Below the pieces are notes generated by a model. It saw only the letters and a list, made by a program, of their open reading frames with translations, made no database searches and was not told the origin of the DNA. From Andrena cerasifolii (lineage: Eukaryota; Arthropoda; Insecta; Hymenoptera; Andrenidae), in NCBI RefSeq assembly GCF_050908995.1, contig NC_135126.1:10912001-10976000 (forward strand): a stretch of DNA of 64,000 nt, given 5' to 3'. Shown one piece after another: positions 23,524 through 35,844 of this stretch (its first letter is position 1; each line of letters starts with the position of its first letter). The position numbers and the translations under genes are program-made.

Positions 23524-24790
23524 TAAGGCTGTTCGAGTACTCGGGAAAAGCGAGCCGAGCCAGGCTCGCTTTTTCGAGCCGAGCCGAGCCGAGTAGCCGT
23601 AAAAACTGAGTGACGCGAAGGAACCGAGCGGCTCGATAAAACCGAGTAGCTCGAATTTTTTCGAGCGACTCGAACATACTTGGAGCAGATCGAAATTTTC
23701 GAGCAGACCGACTGTATCGAGTAGCTTGAAGCTTGAACGCTTCGGGCAATACGAATGTTTCGAATACTTTAGGATACGTTTATCTACGGGAATGTAAATA
23801 ATGGTTCTCAATAAGTAATGTGAATAATTAAAATGTAAGCTGTAAATGGAAATATTCTGTAACTTTTGAAAATAATTGCTAAATTCAAATCTTTCTTTTT
23901 TTTCTTCATTTTGTTGTGTATTTATGAACGTATTCATACACTTCTATTTATGTTATCTTTCTTTTCTTCTTACATTTTTCTTTTTTTCTTACTTTTTTGC
24001 CTTTTTCGTATGGGTTTTACTTCTGTCGCGCTATTGTTAACACAGGGCCTTACCCGCTCATAAATAAATAAATAAATAACTGAATAAATAATTACATAAA
24101 TATAAATAAGCGTAATTACAAAGAATCGCGAAGTACTTGCAAACATTTAAATATGTAAACCTTGCATTATTAATTTTTCAATTTCTCATTTTTAATTTTA
24201 TTAATGTAAGCTCGCAATACCAATCTGCTTGAATGGGGATGGTAAATATTTGTAAAAGAACGTATGAAATCACGACAGATAATCAACATAGAATAATTAT
24301 GTTTTAATAATATATATAGTATTTACAGAAGAAGAAAAGAAAGATAACATAAAGAGAAGTATATGAATACGTTCATAAATACACGAAAAAGATGAAAAAA
24401 AGAAAAATTTGAATTTAGTACTTATTTTCAAAAGTTACAGAATATTTCCATTTGCAGATTACATTTTAATTAATCACATTACTTATTCAATTACTTATTG
24501 AGAACCATTATTTCCCGTATATAAACGTAACATAAAATATTCAAAACATTTGTATTGCTCGAAACGTTCAAGCTTCAAGTTACTCGAAACAGTGGGTCTG
24601 CTCGAAAATTTTTCTCTGCTCCAAGTATATTCGAGCCGCTCGAAAAAAATCCAGTTTCTCGGTTCTTTCAAGCTGCTCGAAAAAATCGAGCTACTCGGCT
24701 TTTACGGGTACTCAGCTCGGCTCGGAAACCGAATCTCGGTTCGGTCCGAGCTTCAAGCTACTCGAATTTTCGCGCACTCGAACAGCCTTA
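23524..24790. mobile_element. hAT-like foldback element with TCGAG-rich arms
   Basis: Both ends begin TAAGGCTGTTCGAGT when read inward. They are flanked by 8-bp duplications that agree at 7 of 8 positions (GTCCCTTT at 23516-23523, CTCCCTTT at 24791-24798). An 8-bp duplication with T/CA-GG-type ends fits the hAT superfamily. The arms are about 430 bp and form an extended inverted repeat. Their outer 200 bp are packed with TCGAG/CTCGA words and GAGCC repeats, typical of subterminal transposase-binding arrays or foldback elements. The central part is AT-rich with a short TAAA run. Frames on the two arms (around 23488-23937 minus and 24550-24867 plus) give similar peptides only because the arms are inverted copies; they are not genes. 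Confidence 0.75.
24061..24079. repeat. Short (TAAA)n microsatellite inside the foldback element
   Basis: Almost five TAAA units run without interruption in the AT-rich centre of the element, then continue imperfectly for about 20 bp. Confidence 0.8.
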
Positions 24791-24798
24791 CTCCCTTT

Positions 24799-25615
24799 CC
24801 CAGCTTCTCCTACAAATATATTTTAATTCGCCGAGGTCCTACACGGACATCGGCCCGTGGCGGTTAAGAGACTCCATAAACTCCAGTTCTCAAAGGCGTC
24901 GGAAAAATGGAGTGCCTTGATATGAAAGTAAAGGTCTCTCGACGTCGTATAGCCTGCAATAACCGGCCACGGGATCGGCGCACGGCCTCGCGAGAAACCG
25001 TAAAGCGAACGTTATTGCCGGCAGCGTCACCGAATCTCGATCGACCGGCCACACTGTCGACCTGGGTCCAATAAAACCAACTGCGCCGGGGATTTCGGTA
25101 GATCGTGCGCCACGCGGTGTACCCGACCGAGTCCGCCATGGAAATGACCGGACGCGGAAGAGAAGCTGGACGAAAAGCAGGAGGGTTCTCGGCCCTGGCC
25201 GCAGCCTGTGGCCGCGTTTATCGCCCACGGCCGGCCACCAGCGGTCGCTCTCCTTTTTTGCCAGCCGTGAGCGAGTCGCGACGCTTCCCTCGGCCGGCTA
25301 TGCACCTTCCCCAACCCCTTACGGGGCACGCTATTAAATCATATCAGATTCAGCCGGCAATTATTTAGGTATTAGTACTCTTTCTCCCCTGCGTTGCATT
25401 CCCGTTCCGCTCGGGGGGCCGCGGCGCATCCTGCGTCGGGCATTTTTTGTCCGCGTGTCCTGGGCCCCATTTAACGCGTTTTTCGCGCTCGATAAAACTC
25501 CACGATCCCCTAGTTATCTCGATCCGGTGTCTGTTCCTGGACCTGAGGTGTTTTCATTACAACAATCGCGGCGAACGGTAACCTTCCATTATGGAGATGC
25601 AATTAGATCGATGCA
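24799..25615. other. Unique CpG-rich sequence, no gene recognised
   Basis: A GC-rich spacer whose open frames overlap on both strands (up to 112 codons) with no recognised domain. No repeat structure is visible. Confidence 0.55.
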
Positions 25616-25620
25616 CATTG

Positions 25621-26523
25621 AGCCTAATGAATAAAGTGTAAGCAATTGCTTTTTCTTAATATTTTACTAGGAATTGCTTAAATTCATGCGAACAAAAACA
25701 CAAGCATTTGCTTTATCTTGTAGGAATACCTAAACTGCCTAGGAATTGCTTAAAGGAATCGCTTTTCCTTAATTTTTTAAGGAATTGCTTACAATCGAGT
25801 GAATAAAAGAAGCAATTGCTTCTGCTAAATAAGCAATTACTTAATAATTTTTAAGACTGCTGTACCCCATGCTAACATTTGCTTAAAGGACCAATTTACT
25901 TCATCAGTATGAATTAGAGAGAAAGCGTATGAATAAATGGTACATGAAGCTCTTTAAACGATAATTAATTGCAGCGGTTTTAAATTCATATATGTATTAT
26001 ACAGGGTGTAACAAAAATGTTTCTGTTCCTTAAAAGGGGTGATTTGTGGAGTGATTGCAAACGATTGCGAGCCGCGGTTCCACGCCCGCGCGTCTCGGCT
26101 CACGGGTGGCCTACAAGCGAATTTGGGTAACTTCTCGATGGTCGGCGTTTCTCCATTAAAAGTTTCCTTTTCTGCATGCTACAGTCGTAATTTTGTTTAC
26201 GCTGCAACAACGTATGAAAATGGCGCGCTTCTTAAACATTCGGAAAGAAAAATTTTATAATGTGCGAAAAAATGCAAAACTGAAGATTTTCGAAAATTAT
26301 ATCTGCAAAGGCGGGCGCGAGTCAGGAGCACTGAACGCGAACGTTACCGGCTGTCACAGCTACCTTTTACTTATACGGTCTAGCAAAGCCAGCAATTCTT
26401 TACGATTTTTATTCATATGAAAATAAGAAATTCCTTTTTTGTTTAAGTAATTGCTTTTTAAGCAATTGATTTGGCTAATATGGAATTGCTTGTAGGAACT
26501 GCTCAGTTTTTATTCATCAGGCC
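25621..26523. mobile_element. DNA transposon with GCAATTGC-type subterminal repeats and a probable nested insertion
   Basis: The ends read AGCCTAATGAATAAA and GGCCTGATGAATAAA inward and are flanked by CATTG on both sides (25616-25620 and 26524-26528), a candidate 5-bp duplication. Inside both ends are many copies of the words AAGCAATTGCTT and GGAATTGCTT, dense at about 25640-25850 and again at 26440-26505. They resemble subterminal transposase-binding repeats. The centre (about 25998-26350) differs: it starts TATACAGGGTGTAACAAAAA and is GC-rich, so a second repeat has probably inserted into the first. No transposase frame is recognised, and the superfamily is not assigned. Confidence 0.65.
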
Positions 26524-29182
26524 CATTGTTCTTTCGAAGCCTAAGGTAACGTTTCAAATTCATCGAAGAACAAGCATGGAAAGCCTGAGCTAGCGCAGCG
26601 ACTCGTCGCGTGACTCGACGGCCTAACTCTCCGTAGGCGGTCGTGTGTCGCCCGAAAAGTAAGGAGAGCCTGTCGTCTCATTTCTCGCGAGGAACGCGTG
26701 CGCGTTAATGAGAGGACCCGGCGTATAATGAATCGAGATCGATTTCTTGGTCACGAATCGGACTTACAAATCGCGCGGCGGCGGCTACCTACCTGTTCGT
26801 TCGCCGAAAAGACTCGCGTATAATTTATAGGATTCCTACCGTGCCTCTCTCTACTAACAAGCTATATCTATCACTTGGCAATAATTCAGGAAGAAAGAGG
26901 GTCCTCTGGCGACCGTATTTATTATCGCGGCGCAATAAAAAATGTCTGGGCCGATATTCACTTTTAAGTAACCTGAAAAAAGCTGACTGGATCCTCTCGC
27001 GCGAGGGGAGGCAGGCTATCCGTCGTCGGAACAGGCGGCGCTGGACGTTAAGTGGCGCACGAACAGCAACACCGAAACGAGCGAAAACGCGTGGTCGATT
27101 CTACCCCGGGTCCTGGGGCCCGTGATGCCCCGGGCGCTAGAGGTCCTACTCGCCCGGTACGTGCACGCCCACGCGTCGATGATATTACCGCTATTCAGCC
27201 GCTATAAAGAAGAATCCACTTTGCACGAGCGTATGCGCGCGCAGTGCGTGCAAGTTAAGGGATCGGCCGCTGTAAATAATCATTTTCTGCCCGGCTCCTG
27301 TTTGCGCCCGTAGCCAGCGCGCGGCGTGTATCCACCCGCCTCGAGATTCCCCTCGTTTCGGTCAACGTTGCACACCGACCGGGGGGAACGGCGGCGACGA
27401 GGTCGGCGGCGGCGAAAATGTCGGTCATAAAAATGTCCCGGTAAGGAATGGCCCCGATGGTGAAGAAGCCAGACGAGGCCGGGAGGCGAGCGTGCCTCCA
27501 GGACGGCTCCTTGGTTGGATCGTGGGTGTGCATCGTCTTCTGCTCGTTTATACCGGCGAGCTTTACGGCGTAAGTAAGTGCGGGTTGACCGTTCGACCCA
27601 ACAACCTCTGCCTAACGTGGAAAACGGGCGAGCGGGTCCGGCGAGATCCACGAGCTACAGCCAACCGACGTTTAACCTCGTTTGCACGCAAATTCGAATA
27701 AGGGCGGCTCGTACGGCGCTGCTGGCCTTTATAGAACCATCCGGCGACGCGACGGTGCGAGCATCCTGGAAGAAAGGGTCCCCGGGCTACGTTTGCTCGG
27801 CCGTCAGCAGTTTTCTTCATTTGCCCCATATTCCCGCGCTTTACGGCTACTCGTTCGCCGAGCCGCACCTGTAAACCGCTAACGAACGGACGGGAAACGC
27901 GTACATCGTATTGACGCCGTTTCGTGGCAGATTTAGTGGCTCCCGTCGTGCTTCCGAAATTTATGGAACTGTCGGCCGCGTAGCCATCCTTCTGACTGCG
28001 TATCGAGTGGATCCTTGCCAATACGATGCTCCAGGAGAACTTATTAAGCTGCTCTCTTCTTATCCCGGCTAGTTTTTATCCGGGCCATATTTGCTCGATG
28101 GAAAAGTATAGGGATCGGAGTTGAGTCGTTACCAACACACCGCCCTCTCGGAGCAAACTCATGACGGTGTGCATTCTGTTACGCTATCAGGTTCGCAGAT
28201 CGATTAAGTTATAACCTGTCTATCCGCGTAACCTGTCTATTCTCTCGTTTAATACTTGCCTCGCTTCTTCTTGCCCATCTCCGCAACACGCGTTCCATGC
28301 CTCTCCTTCTTTCGATCTATAAGAGCCGCATCGATGGGGGACTAACTAGCTTGTTCCTGCGAGTACTTTGTACCCGATCCGTTTTCAGCCGTACAAGAAG
28401 ATGACACGTTGCCTTCTTGCCCCCTTCCCATTTATCTTCCCGTTCTGCCTCTTTTACGCTGTAATCTGCTTGCGCAGCGAGGCAACGCATGCTGCTGGTA
28501 GCTCGAGCCATCTCGAGCGGGTAAATTGATACCGAGGGTGGCTGGCGCGGATATGCAAATGCCATGCCAAGGGAGCATTCTCGGTGCCCCTCCCTTCCCC
28601 CCCCCCCCAGGTGAAGCACACCATGACAATTTAGGGCACTTCTAATGGTCGGCCTCGGCACGCCAGAGTGCCCCTCGTAGCTACGAAAGAATTTCCGATA
28701 TTCCCCCCCAGACATTCCGCTCGATATGTTTTAAGAACAATTTCCGTTAAGCAGCCCCCAGTTTTATCGGGAGGGATAAATAGCCGCGTAGCGCCGCAGC
28801 ATTCGCGCGGTGGACCTTCGCGCGGTGGTTGATATGACGGAGTGGAAAATGGACGATACCGAATGCAAATTTACGAGCGTCATAAAATTGCACGCGACAA
28901 ATATCTTTCCGATACTCGTGAAAGTTGCCGCTGAAATCCACGCTGTTAACATTACCATCGGTCGCGCGTATTATCTTATCGCGACACATCCATACAATGG
29001 CGCGATACAAAAACATGACCGATAATCACATTTACCGTTTAACCAGCCGCGGCTCGAAATCATATTTCACACATTTTAATCCGGTAATCGATAATGCGAT
29101 AAACGCGAGAAATTACCGCAGGAATTTTACGCGGTCACCGAGCACGCCCATACGCGGGTACAATCGCGACTAAAAACACCCC

Positions 29183-29211
29183 CTCTCTCTCTCTATCTCT
29201 CTCTCTCTCTC
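29183..29211. repeat. (CT)n microsatellite, once interrupted
   Basis: A CT run with one A interruption. On the other strand it is a GAGA tract, the kind of sequence bound by insect GAGA factor; no neighbouring promoter is identifiable. Confidence 0.9.
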
Positions 29212-32147
29212 CCTCCGGAGAGCCGATTTCGCGCATAAAACACTTTTTCATTTCGCCAGCCGTAAAATTTCGCTGTATGTAAAAGCAAGAATATTTTATT
29301 TATATTTGAAAGTTTATCGACGCGCCCCCGCGCCCCGCCGCTCATATTTAGCGTTATATATCATTTTCATGGATATTTTCTTCGGCCGTTTACGTTACGA
29401 TAAATTCCACACAGGGCCCCGTTTACCGTGTACCACTTACCGAAACGTCCTATAAATCCTGGCCTATTAAATTAAATTGAATTCGCGGCCCGCCGTGCGT
29501 CACACGATATGAAATCCTCGCGTTCGGAATAACACGCGGCCAGTACAACTTTGACTTTTTACGCCCGCACCGTAAACCGAACTTCGCCGCCCAAGTTTTC
29601 TATGCTTCTCGCTCGTCGGACTGTTATTGGACGGCGGAACGCTGCCGCCCGGACTCTAGAGCCGGTGCACGGCGATGCAAGGAACTGTCCACTGATTTAA
29701 ACGCGGCTCCCCCGAAATCCACGGGCCCCTGTTCCCCAACAGTTAGCTTCCTTGGGAGGGCGGGCACGTTCCAATTAAGTGTTGGCTCTTACGGGTCCCG
29801 TCCATTCGTAAAACTAAACCACTTAACCCGAGAGCGAGGGAGTCCTTCGCTACGAGCTACGAAGCTCAGATTAAATCGCGTTAAACACTCTGCCAGTGTC
29901 TTTGAACGAGTTGCGCCTTAAGGTCGTGGCACAGCGTCCAGGATCAGGGTGTACGTGTACAGATGCGTTGGTCGAACGAACGAGTTACACCATGTTCTGA
30001 ATTCCCGCCGGTCGTGTTGCATCAGTCACTTATCAGGGTATGTACAAGCCGGAGGAATCGCTTCGAAAGTAATGGGAATACTTTCGCCTTGTTATCGTCG
30101 TCCACTTCCAAGGAAGAATCAAAGAATCGTCAAGCACGGAATTACTGCTCCCTTACGAAATTGCTACCCACCTTATCCGGCTGAAAGTTTCCTTCAACTA
30201 AATCGTATTGCCGTTTCGCTGCGTGATATCGGTCAATGATATTTCCGACGCACGGTTTTCCTCCGTGTTTTAGTAGGAATATCGCAATGAAAGCTGCTAT
30301 CACAGCGAATGTTTTATAAAGCGCAAACGTTACTGAAAGGCAGTCGACAAATATACACTCTGATGCATCGAGCAAACGTGCGGGATCCAGACCAATCGAG
30401 CATTCGATTAAAATACATCTGGCTATATGTTACGAAGCCACACGAACGAAAAATTCGTTGGGATTAAATAGTATTTTACAAGCAGCTTCTCGATGCGATT
30501 ACACGTTCCCGCGGGACTCGGCCACGAGGCTGTTAACTTTGAAGCAGACGCGAGCATTAAAGCGACGGGTGAAAAAATCGACTGGACTACCTGGGAATTT
30601 TCTCGATAAGCTACGGCGGCGGTGTAAAGAAGCGTTTACGAGATGCGCCCCGGAGAAAGAAAGATGAAGAAAGATATTGGTTCGGACAAGCCAATTAGAG
30701 AAGGATGAGTTAGGTGGCACGTTTTATATATGTATCCCAGAGTTTCGCTGATGGTTTGGCCGGTTATTCTGAAAATGGTATCCCTTCGCGAGCAAACACG
30801 TTAAAGGGAGCTCATCTTAACCTGGTCATCTCCCATTAGGTCGGCCGTGGAATGGCCAATTTCAAGTTGTGGTCTGGACGGTAACGTTGAAAGAAATAAG
30901 AAAATATCGAAAGGATGCCACTCTAACAAGTACTTGAACCCTGTCTGTTCCTGCGACGGTACCGAAGCCCTGAACCAATTACGAACGCGCAACTGATCTG
31001 TGCAGTTACCGATCCTTTGCAAATGCCTATTCGAGATACAGAGTACCAAACGCTATGTCTCGTTACTGCGGACTCCTCCCGCTAAATAAAGAAGCGGTAA
31101 ACGCTTCGATCGATCCGAATTTGAGGAACAACGGGGCTCGGTAAAAGTGCAGGACAAGAAGGAAACGAGACGGCTCGTTCGCTCCGTGGACCATTAACGA
31201 AGATCGATTACCAGGAACCTGTAAACTCCCCGGAGAAGATTGTTTTTCCCTCGATGTTGAACCGTGAACTTGTTTCGGTTGAAAAAAAGGCTAACCTATC
31301 GGCGCGAAGAAGGAAATTCGTCCGGGAGAGAGGCCGTGGCGCCACAGGCGCCTGTCTAAAGGCGGCCGCTGGCAAAAAGAAGGAATTACGTCGATGAACG
31401 AATTATACCCGTGTTCTTTTTCCGTCAGCTACGGGTAGCCTGCAATTATAATGGCGCAGCTGCAACCAGTGGCCTGTACCGACCAATTATCCTGTCTCAA
31501 TGTAATCTATAGTTTCCAGCGCGGGCTCCTAAGGAGTCTATCATTAAATACAATATTTTTAGGATTGTTGATCGCGCCGTTAATTGGCGGAGAAAGATCC
31601 CGCGCAGCGCGGCGTCGGTCCGATATCCTCCATTAAACCGAAGATAAAGCACACGCCGATGTGTAAAACTGCTCGTGTCGCGCCGGGCTCGCATTATAGA
31701 CGAAATATACGAGCTGCTCCCCTGGCCGCCGCGTGCATCATCAGACGCGTTCGCCCCAGCGACCTGTCTCTTTGCGCGTCGAACCCAGAACGGATCACTT
31801 AACGAGCGACAATTTCGTGAAAATGAATTCTTTCGCGAGACTGGTTGTAAAGGTCCCCCAATATGGAGCTGGCTCGTTAATTCGGCCGAGGTATGCCCGC
31901 CGCGGCGTGGATCGGCACAAAATCTATGGGGAGGGGGTTCTGATTTTTTGCTCGATAAAAATACCTTGATTGCATTATAATGCCGAGCCCAATGCTCGAG
32001 ATTAATTACGCGTTCGTTAATATCACGTTGGTTTTTTTTGCGCGTCCCTTGGCGCATCGTGCGAAAACGATATTTAACCCGACGATGCAGGCTGCAGAGC
32101 TTGCAGAGGAAAAGCGTGCACAGCGCATTAATAATTGCGTTACTTAC

Positions 32148-32196
32148 GCGAGCAGATCGTTTTCGTGCCACAAGGTGTACGACGCGTGTGCTTACC
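32148..32196 (-). other. Candidate recursive splice site or 48-nt microexon
   Basis: On the minus strand the order is TACTAAC (a perfect branch-point consensus), a pyrimidine-rich tract, TTTCAG ending at 32196, then immediately GTAAGC. A second strong donor, GTAAGTA, begins at 32147, so 48 nt lie between the AG and that donor. The 48 nt are a multiple of three and open in two frames. This arrangement is typical of ratcheting sites in long insect introns and of vertebrate RS-exons; a cassette microexon is the alternative. No partner exon can be placed within the window, so confidence rests on the signals alone. Confidence 0.3.
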
Positions 32197-34985
32197 TGAA
32201 ACGGGATAGGAACGAACGCGGTTAGTAAATCGCCGGCTGATAAGCGGAAGGACAATGGAGCGCGATGTACACTTTAGTGCGCAGAAATCTGTTGAACGTG
32301 TCTGAATATGCATGCCGCGATTTGTATCAATGGCGAAGCAAACGGGCGCGAGTAAAGTGGACAGGAAGTGGCAGAAAATGGGAAAGTCTCGTGATATTTC
32401 AGGGCTTACCAGATTCACTCGCGGAGCGGCTCTCCGCGAAATAACAGGAGTTCGGGTATTACCATAATATCGCGCGAAATAAAACTATCGCGTGTAATCA
32501 CTTTATTCACCGAGAACCCGTAAAATCGACTACACGCCCGGCTAGCACGTAGCTCTTTTTCGCTGAACGGCAATTACTTTCCCCCGTGAATTTCGGGCAA
32601 ATCTCCTCCTCCTTTCGCTTGAAATAACGCGATTAAACTCGATTTGCATAATGTCTCGCCGGGAGTCGGCTATTCGCACGTACGCGCAATTCTGACACCG
32701 GCGAGTGACCCAGGAATATGTCAGACATATCGCGTACGAATCGTTCTCGTCCTCCGAGCGATAATAGCGTTACTCTACACATCTGCAGCGATTTCGTCGC
32801 CGTAAGTGGTACGGTTCTATTCGCCCGGCATCCAGCGACTGTCTTTTTTTTTTGTTGTTTTCTTAGAAAATAAAAGCAGATGGCTCTCGTCGTTAGCCAC
32901 TGTCGTATAATTCCCAGCGGCACTTTAATAATCATGTAACCGGTGCGACTGCTTTCGATTCACGGCTGCATATCTGCTTGCAAGCGGTACACGTTTACGT
33001 GTAATCGAGATATTCGCCCGGTGCACCGCCTCGGAGCGTAACGGGGCGCAATGAAATCCAAGGCGCTCTTTACCTTCTCGCGAATGTTAATTGGACGCGA
33101 TCTTACGATCGCTTTTATTCCTGGTACGGCGTGACGCGCAGTTAAAATTTTATTAAAAGCCGAGTGCGCCTTGGTAGCGCGATCAAGCGTGGCATTACCG
33201 AAATTATAATCGAGCGGGACGCTAGGAATGTCAAGCAGCTCGTTCTGTTTTCCAGCGGCGAGCGGTAATTGCCCCCATCCCCGGGCCCGTCTTACGCGTC
33301 CCAGCCAATTCCGCTCCTCCGCTAGCGCGAACAAGAAAAAGCAGCCAATAGATTTCAGCGAAGTCGACAGCGAGCCACGGCCGATCGTATAATGTGGCGT
33401 CTCGTCGTTCCCTCGCTTCCTACCTTCCTTCTCCTCGTTCTCCGGGCCCGATCCCCCTCCCTCCCCCGCCGCTGCGCCCCCCTCAAATCGCTAATTAATT
33501 TTACATCCCCGTAAAACGGCAAGAGTGGCTTCGCGGCGCTAAAAAGCTCTTCCCATCAGTCGGGGCGTGCACCACGACCACTATAACTTCCACCCGGCTA
33601 TACCGTCTGGGCTTGGTGTGAATGGCCCTTTCCGCAAGAAACTCGGCCCTCCGTTCCACGAATCTGATTCGCGGGTGTACGGGTCAGGCGGTGGTAAGGG
33701 GTGTAGCGGAGCCTCGTCCCGATTTTTGTCCGCAATGCCACCGAACCCGGCCAGGGGACAGAGCGAGAAGAAATAAAGGGCGGACAGAGGGGAGCCGAAC
33801 GGGCCAGGCTCCGAGAGTGATAAATGGGTGGGATTCAATTTGAGGCCAATCAACATTCTTGTCCTCTCCTCGTGCTCCTTGTCCTGTCCGTCTGTCTTTT
33901 CGCCGTTCCCGAGTGTCTTTCGCTTTTTCTCGCGCGTTTCCAACCCGTGTCGAGTACAACCCGTACACTCTCGTCCCTTGTTTCCTGCATACCCTGCCCA
34001 CCCCCCTCCGCCCGCGTCCTTTTGTCTCCCGGCTGACTCGCAGCCCCATTTACAATTCCCTTTCCCTGCACGCTGCGAAATAAGTACAATAACGTCGCGT
34101 GCACGTAGACACCGGCATCTTGGAATCCTGACGATCGCTGCCCCGCTGGACGAAACTGCCCCTTACGCGAGACGTCCTCGCGAGGAATATACTCGCATAC
34201 CTGTCAGTATTTACGATGCCGAACGTCCGGTGGCAAAACAGCCGGAAGGCCTGCGTGCAGCCGCTTCGTTACTTACGCGACCCTCAGATTAATTGTTCGG
34301 AGACGATATCCTTGCATAACGTGGATTCCTTGCTGGGTCGCGCCGTTAAACGTTGAAACGCGAGACGCGAGTCTCCCCCGCGACGGTATCTCGCGAATCT
34401 TCTCAGACGACCGCGAATCGATCGTTACGCGTTATTTATCGGACGCCAGCCCGCCTCTCTGCCGATCGGTTATCCGTTAAACGGCTGTAAAGCGAGCCCG
34501 GCGCTCGCTCTATCAACTGTGTAGGTGTATTACACGTAGCAGAACCAAACGTTCCTTTGCGTTACCATAATTAGGGTGCAAGAGCGGAAGGGATGAAGTG
34601 GTCCTGGCTCGGAGCCTTTGTAACCGCGGCTACAATTGCATCCGTTGCACCAGCAAGGCGATCTTAAATGCAATTTTCGCGGTGTAATTGACTTTCCAAC
34701 ATTTCAGGGCCCCCGAGAGCCTTCGGTTCGGGTTCCTGCCGGATGGCCTGGCTTGTATTGCGGCTAACTGAATTTCGTTTTACTACAATGGACCATCGAA
34801 CGCGAAACTGGCACAAGAAAACCCTGATCGCTCGTATTGGCGCAAGGTGATCCAGCAATAAGTAACTCGGCTAAATGTGCGCGCAAATATGCAGCAACGC
34901 GTTAGAGGTTCCATTGGATCTTTCAGGCCTTGTGCAAATGTGAAGAGTATAATACGAGCTTTCTCCCGGCAAAGTATCGCGCCTT

Positions 34986-35844
34986 GTGTTCCTTCTCGTG
35001 AAATTTTATAATCGCTTATTTCTTATTTCTCGAGAAATAATATAATTTCTCGAGAAACTTAAGTCTAGGAAAAATATAAATCTCATTTATTTTCGTAAAT
35101 GAATGTATTACTAGTTAATCGCGAACGTATAAACACATCTATAATTTATAATACATCTTATTAATAACATTAGTACCTATATGAATGCCAATAGAAAATC
35201 ACAGTACAGAAGATTCGATGTTATTAACTGCTGAAGGTGCTCTTAAATTCTTATTTAAAAATTTTAAAAAATTGTAAACTGAATTAAGTACCTAATGAGT
35301 TTCTTGTGGCTATTAAAGAAGAAATATTGAAAAGAGGAGATAAGACTATTGTACCCCGTATAAAATTTTTGCATGATCCAGAATTTCTTCCAAAAGGGTC
35401 AAAAGACGCATTTTTCCATTTAACAGCCTATTTAGATATTTCTAAAACGTCCAAATATAACAGTAACAGATTTTGCTACAAAAAATAGATTCGCTGACGC
35501 TACATTAGACGTATTGTGTTATTTAAAAATAAATTTTAAAACCAAAAAGTAATGTTTCGCTTCGTACAAATGTTGTATTAAATAAAAAAATTTACCAATT
35601 ATATTTAATACCTATTTTTTCATTTACACAAGTTTTGTATAAATTATACAGGAATAATCATTTAGTTAAAGTTTTCTTGTGTTTTTGATAAAAATTATCA
35701 ACATTATTCCAAAAATATAATTTTTGCAATATTTTTTTTCAATTTCTCCAGAATTCTCGAGAATTCTCAAGAAATATGATCTCATTTCTAATTTCTCGAG
35801 AAACAAAAAATATCCAGAAAGCAGGAGCACTAATCGCGCCCCTG
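34986..35844. mobile_element. Decayed hAT-like element with CTCGAG-type palindromes
   Basis: The right end reads CAGGGGCGCGATTAGTGCTC inward, a hAT-style terminus. The left end is only weakly similar (CGCGCCTTGTGTTCC at about 34998) and no 8-bp duplication could be found, so that end is eroded or truncated. Near both ends the palindrome TTTCTCGAGAAA or close variants recur (about 35024-35058 and 35744-35806), which supports one element. Its centre contains transposase-like coding debris in two reading frames at 35285-35551. The high AT content contrasts with both flanks. Confidence 0.55.
35285..35551 (+). pseudogene. Frame-broken coding remnant inside the hAT-like element
   Basis: A frame from about 35288 to 35488 includes AIKEEILKRGDKTIVPRIKF and then LHDPEFLP before a stop. 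An overlapping second frame from about 35455 continues with DFATKNRFADATLDVLCYLK and ends near 35551, as if one protein were split by a frameshift. The low-complexity-free, charged composition differs from the surrounding AT-rich noise. Its position inside a transposon suggests the tail of a transposase, but I do not recognise the family from sequence, and assignment to hAT comes only from the element's end. There is no plausible start codon or intact product. Confidence 0.35.

Larger units (their letters stand above)
26529..34985. other. Unique CpG-rich sequence, no gene recognised
   Basis: Eight and a half kilobases of background. The longest frame (31497-32255, -, 252 codons, starting with TTG) has no recognisable domain and overlaps a splice-site-like cluster at 32148-32196, listed separately. 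Other content: a CT microsatellite at 29183-29211, a 12-base C run at 28597-28608 followed by AGGTGAAG, and a pyrimidine-rich stretch at 33410-33485. No tRNA or other RNA gene was seen. Confidence 0.55.

Noticed and set aside
23488..24867. Two open frames encoding similar peptides on opposite strands
   Set aside because: They lie on the inverted arms of the foldback element, so the similarity is a consequence of the arms and not of a duplicated gene.
28597..28616. Plus-strand C-run followed by CAG|GTGAAG, resembling an AG|GT ratchet site
   Set aside because: The tract is a pure C homopolymer without a branch point, and the donor GTGAAG is weak; a slippage run is the simpler explanation.
31497..32255. 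Longest open frame of the window (252 codons, minus strand)
   Set aside because: It starts with TTG, shows no known domain, and several other frames of 180-240 codons occur on both strands in the same background. The splice-like signals inside it are reported separately.
32404..32412. Further minus-strand donor-like CTG|GTAAGC near 32404
   Set aside because: It lacks a preceding CAG and pyrimidine tract, so it is not a ratchet-type site; isolated donor words are common.
34561..34580. TTACCATAAT followed by TAGGGTGCAAG as the true left end of the 35-kb hAT-like element
   Set aside because: It shares seven bases with the right flank (TTACCAT), but the terminal sequence matches the right end poorly and 400 bp of non-AT-rich unique sequence would have to belong to the element.
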